Assembly: GCA_016125285.1 (NCBI GenBank)
Contig: WGMA01000017.1
Coordinates: forward strand, 46,607-110,606
DNA from: Phycisphaera sp.
Lineage (GTDB): Bacteria > Planctomycetota > Phycisphaerae > Phycisphaerales > Zrk34
DNA: 64,000 nt
Direction: 5' to 3'
In this document: positions 62,239 through 64,000 of the stretch, piece after piece
How positions within the stretch are numbered: the stretch's first letter is position 1
Layout: each line of letters opens with the position of its first letter
Notes under the pieces: generated by a model
Seen by the model: the letters and a program-made list of their open reading frames with translations, nothing else
Database searches by the model: none
What the model was told of the DNA's origin: nothing
Translations under genes and position numbers: made by a program

Positions 62239-62822
62239 CACGCAGTGAGAGACGCCACGATATGAGTGACGCCAGCGAACAACACGAACGGATCGACGAC
62301 GACGAGCTGAACGCGGACGCCTCCGGTGACGCGCCGGAGGGTGACGCCGAGGACCGCGAGGCGGCGGAGGTGATCGCGGACCTCCAGAAGAAGCACGACG
62401 AGCTGTTCGACCGCCTCCAGCGCACCGCCGCGGACTACCACAACTACATGAAGCGCTCGGAGCGCACGCGGCTGGAGGATCGCGCGCGCGACCGCGCCGA
62501 CGTGCTGCGTGCGTTCATCCCCGTCGTCGACACGATCGACCAGGCGCTCAGCGCGCACAAACCCGAGCACGACGAGGCGAAGAAGGTGCTCGAGGGCGTG
62601 CGGATCGTGCGTGACGAGCTGCTGAAGGTGCTGACCAGCCAGGGCGTGACGCGGATCGAGCCGCGGGTCGGCGAGGCGTTCGACCCGCACCTGCACGAGG
62701 CGATGCTGCAGCAGCCGGCCGAGGGCGTGAAGCCCAACCACATCACGCTCGCGCTGAGCCCCGGCTACTTGTACAACGATCGCGCCCTGCGACCGGCCAA
62801 GGTCGCCGTCGCGCCCGGTTGA
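62235..62822 (+). CDS. grpE: Nucleotide exchange factor GrpE
   Basis: 195 residues. ATG 62235 overlaps the dnaJ stop by 4 bp (ATGA); an ATG nine codons later (62262) is an alternative. The acidic N-terminus is followed by a long coiled-coil (about 38-75, [20 protein letters not shown]), then the GrpE core [20 protein letters not shown] and the conserved end [20 protein letters not shown]. GrpE releases ADP from DnaK. Translational coupling with dnaJ is likely. A CTCTCC-type repeat lies just downstream. Confidence 0.95.
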   Translation: MTRSERRHDMSDASEQHERIDDDELNADASGDAPEGDAEDREAAEVIADLQKKHDELFDRLQRTAADYHNYMKRSERTRLEDRARDRADVLRAFIPVVDTIDQALSAHKPEHDEAKKVLEGVRIVRDELLKVLTSQGVTRIEPRVGEAFDPHLHEAMLQQPAEGVKPNHITLALSPGYLYNDRALRPAKVAVAPG

Positions 62823-62828
62823 TTGAAC

Positions 62829-62862
62829 TCCTCTCCCCACCGGGGAGGGACTGAGGGAGGGG
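62829..62862. repeat. CTCTCCCC-type repeat after grpE
   Basis: CTCCTCTCCCCACCGGGGAG and on to GGGACTGAGGGAGGGG. The CTCCCC/GGGGAG arms form a hairpin, and the sequence is related to the repeats at 49659-49788 and 18698-18731. Confidence 0.55.
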
Positions 62863-62908
62863 CCAAGGGTCGTGCTAGTGACCCGCGTGCTTCCGAAGGA
62901 GACCGACG

Positions 62909-63253
62909 ATGCCTACCTACGACTACCGCTGCGACAACTGCGGACACGAGTTCGAGCAGTTCCAGTCCATCACCGCCAACGCCCTGCGCAAGTGCCCCGA
63001 GTGCGGCAAGCTCAAGCTCAAGCGCCTCATCGGCACCGGCGGCGGCGTCATCTTCAAGGGCTCGGGCTTCTACCAGACCGACTACCGCTCCGAGTCGTAC
63101 AACAAGGCCAAGGCCGCGGACGCGCCGAAGAGCGAGTCGACGTCGTCGAGCGAGTCGAAGTCAGAAAAGAAGGCCGAGTCGAAGCCCGACACGAAGAAGC
63201 CCGCCGACGCCTCGACGTCGAAGAAGTCCGACTCCAACAAGAAAGCGTCGTGA
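62909..63253 (+). CDS. FmdB-family zinc ribbon protein
   Basis: 114 residues from ATG 62909, with AAGGAG 7 nt upstream. The start MPTYDYRCDNCGHEFEQFQS and CPECGKLKLKRLIGTGGG give the full FmdB zinc ribbon (CDNC and CPEC). The last 55 residues are Lys/Ser/Glu-rich and look disordered. FmdB was proposed as a regulator of formamidase genes, but most members, like this one, have no known role. It converges on folK across a palindrome. Confidence 0.9.
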   Translation: MPTYDYRCDNCGHEFEQFQSITANALRKCPECGKLKLKRLIGTGGGVIFKGSGFYQTDYRSESYNKAKAADAPKSESTSSSESKSEKKAESKPDTKKPADASTSKKSDSNKKAS

Positions 63254-63266
63254 CAATCGACTAAAG

Positions 63267-63288
63267 CCCGGGGCAGGCCTGCCCCGGG
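63267..63288. repeat. REP-like 22-bp palindrome between convergent genes
   Basis: CCCGGGGCAGG followed by CCTGCCCCGGG, identical to 15134-15155, between the stops of the FmdB and folK genes. Confidence 0.8.
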
Positions 63289-63302
63289 GTTCGTCCGCAC
63301 AC

Positions 63303-63764
63303 TCACGCGCCAAGCGCCGCCCACAACTCCCCGATCGTCCGCCCCAGCACCGGGTGCACCACCCCCGCCGCGATCTCCCGCAGCGGCCCCAGCACAAACG
63401 CCCGCTCCGCCATCCGCGGGTGCGGCACCGTCAATCCCTCTTCATCGATCACGCGGGCGTCATAAAGCAGCAGGTCCAGGTCCAAGGTGCGCGGCCCCCA
63501 CTTCTCGCCACGCCGCCGCCCCGCTTCCTGCTCGATCGCCAGCAACGCCGTCATCAGCGCACGCGGATCCATCGACGTGTCCAGCCGCGCCGCGGCGTTG
63601 AGGTACATGCCCTGCTCGCCGGGCCCGACGGGCGCCGTCTCGTGCAGACTCGACACCGCGACCACACGCGTGCCCGGCAGCGCGGCCATCGCCTCGACCG
63701 CGCCGTCGATCAGCGCGGCGCGGTCGCCGAGGTTGGAGCCCAATGCCACATACGCATCGCTCAT
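63303..63764 (-). CDS. folK: 2-amino-4-hydroxy-6-hydroxymethyldihydropteridine pyrophosphokinase
   Basis: 153 residues from ATG 63764. The HPPK pattern is complete: VALGSNLGDRAALIDGAVEA at the start, ETAPVGPGEQGMYLNAAARL, and GPRTLDLDLLLYDARVIDEEG with the conserved Asp pair for Mg-ATP. It transfers pyrophosphate from ATP to the pterin in folate synthesis. Other folate genes are not in the window. An AACACT at 63771-63776 is a weak -10 candidate at the leaderless position. Confidence 0.95.
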   Translation of the reverse strand: MSDAYVALGSNLGDRAALIDGAVEAMAALPGTRVVAVSSLHETAPVGPGEQGMYLNAAARLDTSMDPRALMTALLAIEQEAGRRRGEKWGPRTLDLDLLLYDARVIDEEGLTVPHPRMAERAFVLGPLREIAAGVVHPVLGRTIGELWAALGA

Positions 63765-63792
63765 GCGGGCAGTGTTACGACTCAGGGTGGCG

Positions 63793-63857
63793 CTGACAAG
63801 CGCAGCTTGTCAGTGGACGTGGACTTCGGGGTGCCACTGGCGGCTTGCCCGCCAGTG
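63793..63857. repeat. Two hairpins of the TGCCACTGGCGG family before folK
   Basis: CTGACAAGCGCAGCTTGTCAG (63793-63813) and CACTGGCGGCTTGCCCGCCAGTG at about 63835-63857. The second matches the elements between groEL and groES. Confidence 0.65.
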
Positions 63858-63896
63858 CATTGAGGTTCCCCACGAATGGTGGGCGCGAGTATATCG

Positions 63897-64000
63897 CTAG
63901 GCGGCGGATTGTTCATACTCGACGGGGCTGAGGTAGCCCAGGGCCGAGTGACGTCGTTGGGGGTTGTAGTAGTTGTCGATGTAGTCGGTGATCGACGCGA
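63897..64000 (-). CDS. IS3-family transposase, C-terminal end (partial)
   Basis: The window edge leaves only the last 33 codons and the stop (TAG at 63899-63897). The reading DYIDNYYNPQRRHSALGYLS followed by PVEYE is the end of the DDE integrase core of IS3-family OrfB transposases (YN..RRH..LG..SP..YE). The rest lies outside the window. The terminal inverted repeat was not identified. Confidence 0.8.
   Translation of the reverse strand, partial: ASITDYIDNYYNPQRRHSALGYLSPVEYEQSAA

Noticed and set aside
63771..63776. AACACT as a leaderless -10 box of folK
   Set aside because: Only three of six bases match the consensus, too weak to list as a promoter despite the fitting distance.

Overview
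ORGANISM. The window is high-GC bacterial DNA with densely packed genes on both strands and no rRNA, tRNA or CRISPR that I could find. The gene content points to a planctomycete, probably of the Phycisphaerae type: three secreted sulfatases, an ECF sigma/FecR/prepilin operon, PQQ-like beta-propeller proteins, SGNH hydrolases and carbohydrate acetylesterases with signal peptides, Tat-exported sugar-isomerase-like and DUF3500 proteins, and duplicated GroEL. This is inferred from gene content; no 16S or other phylogenetic marker was analysed. LAYOUT. 1-2321 (minus): ECF sigma factor, FecR-type regulator with a carbohydrate-binding-like C-terminus, and a prepilin-like protein. 2787-10952: cupin, secreted F5/8C-like protein, secreted trypsin-like protease fused to a beta-helix, propeller protein, and an SGNH hydrolase interrupted by an in-frame stop. 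11029-15763: CorA transporter, small membrane protein, sulfatase, DUF3500 protein, MarC. 15988-20852: a membrane sensor with four PAS domains and no output domain, then an overlapping three-gene operon of a radical SAM/SPASM enzyme, a 117-residue single-pass membrane protein and a signal peptidase I. This operon is the best candidate for an undescribed system. 20842-28405: STAS-like small protein, sulfatase, der, tsaB, secreted and Tat-exported proteins. 28406-38712: membrane proteins, YiiX-like hydrolase, Ser/Thr kinase, DUF1992 protein, fucose-isomerase-like protein, a GspG-like repeat protein, a BI-1 family protein and an ATP-grasp protein. 38747-45189: ygfZ, rpiB, acetylesterase, miaB, a base-excision glycosylase and a bifunctional-nuclease-family protein. 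45198-56875: sulfatase, SGNH hydrolase, diguanylate cyclase, cysteine desulfurase-like enzyme, CPBP protease, propeller protein, a REP-associated transposase (RAYT), aquaporin and a TauE/SafE transporter. 57185-62822: chaperone cluster groEL-groES-groEL-dnaJ-grpE. 62909-64000: FmdB zinc ribbon, folK and the end of an IS3-family transposase. HOW IT FITS TOGETHER. The sulfatases, esterases, SGNH hydrolases and propellers suggest breakdown of sulfated, acetylated polysaccharides. The chaperone block looks like a stress regulon, with a sigma-54-like element upstream. Two genome-wide patterns stand out. First, many genes have a -10 box placed so that the transcript would start at, or within 4 nt of, the start codon, suggesting leaderless mRNAs. 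Second, several families of short GC-rich palindromes sit mostly between convergent genes, and a resident RAYT gene could be their mobiliser.
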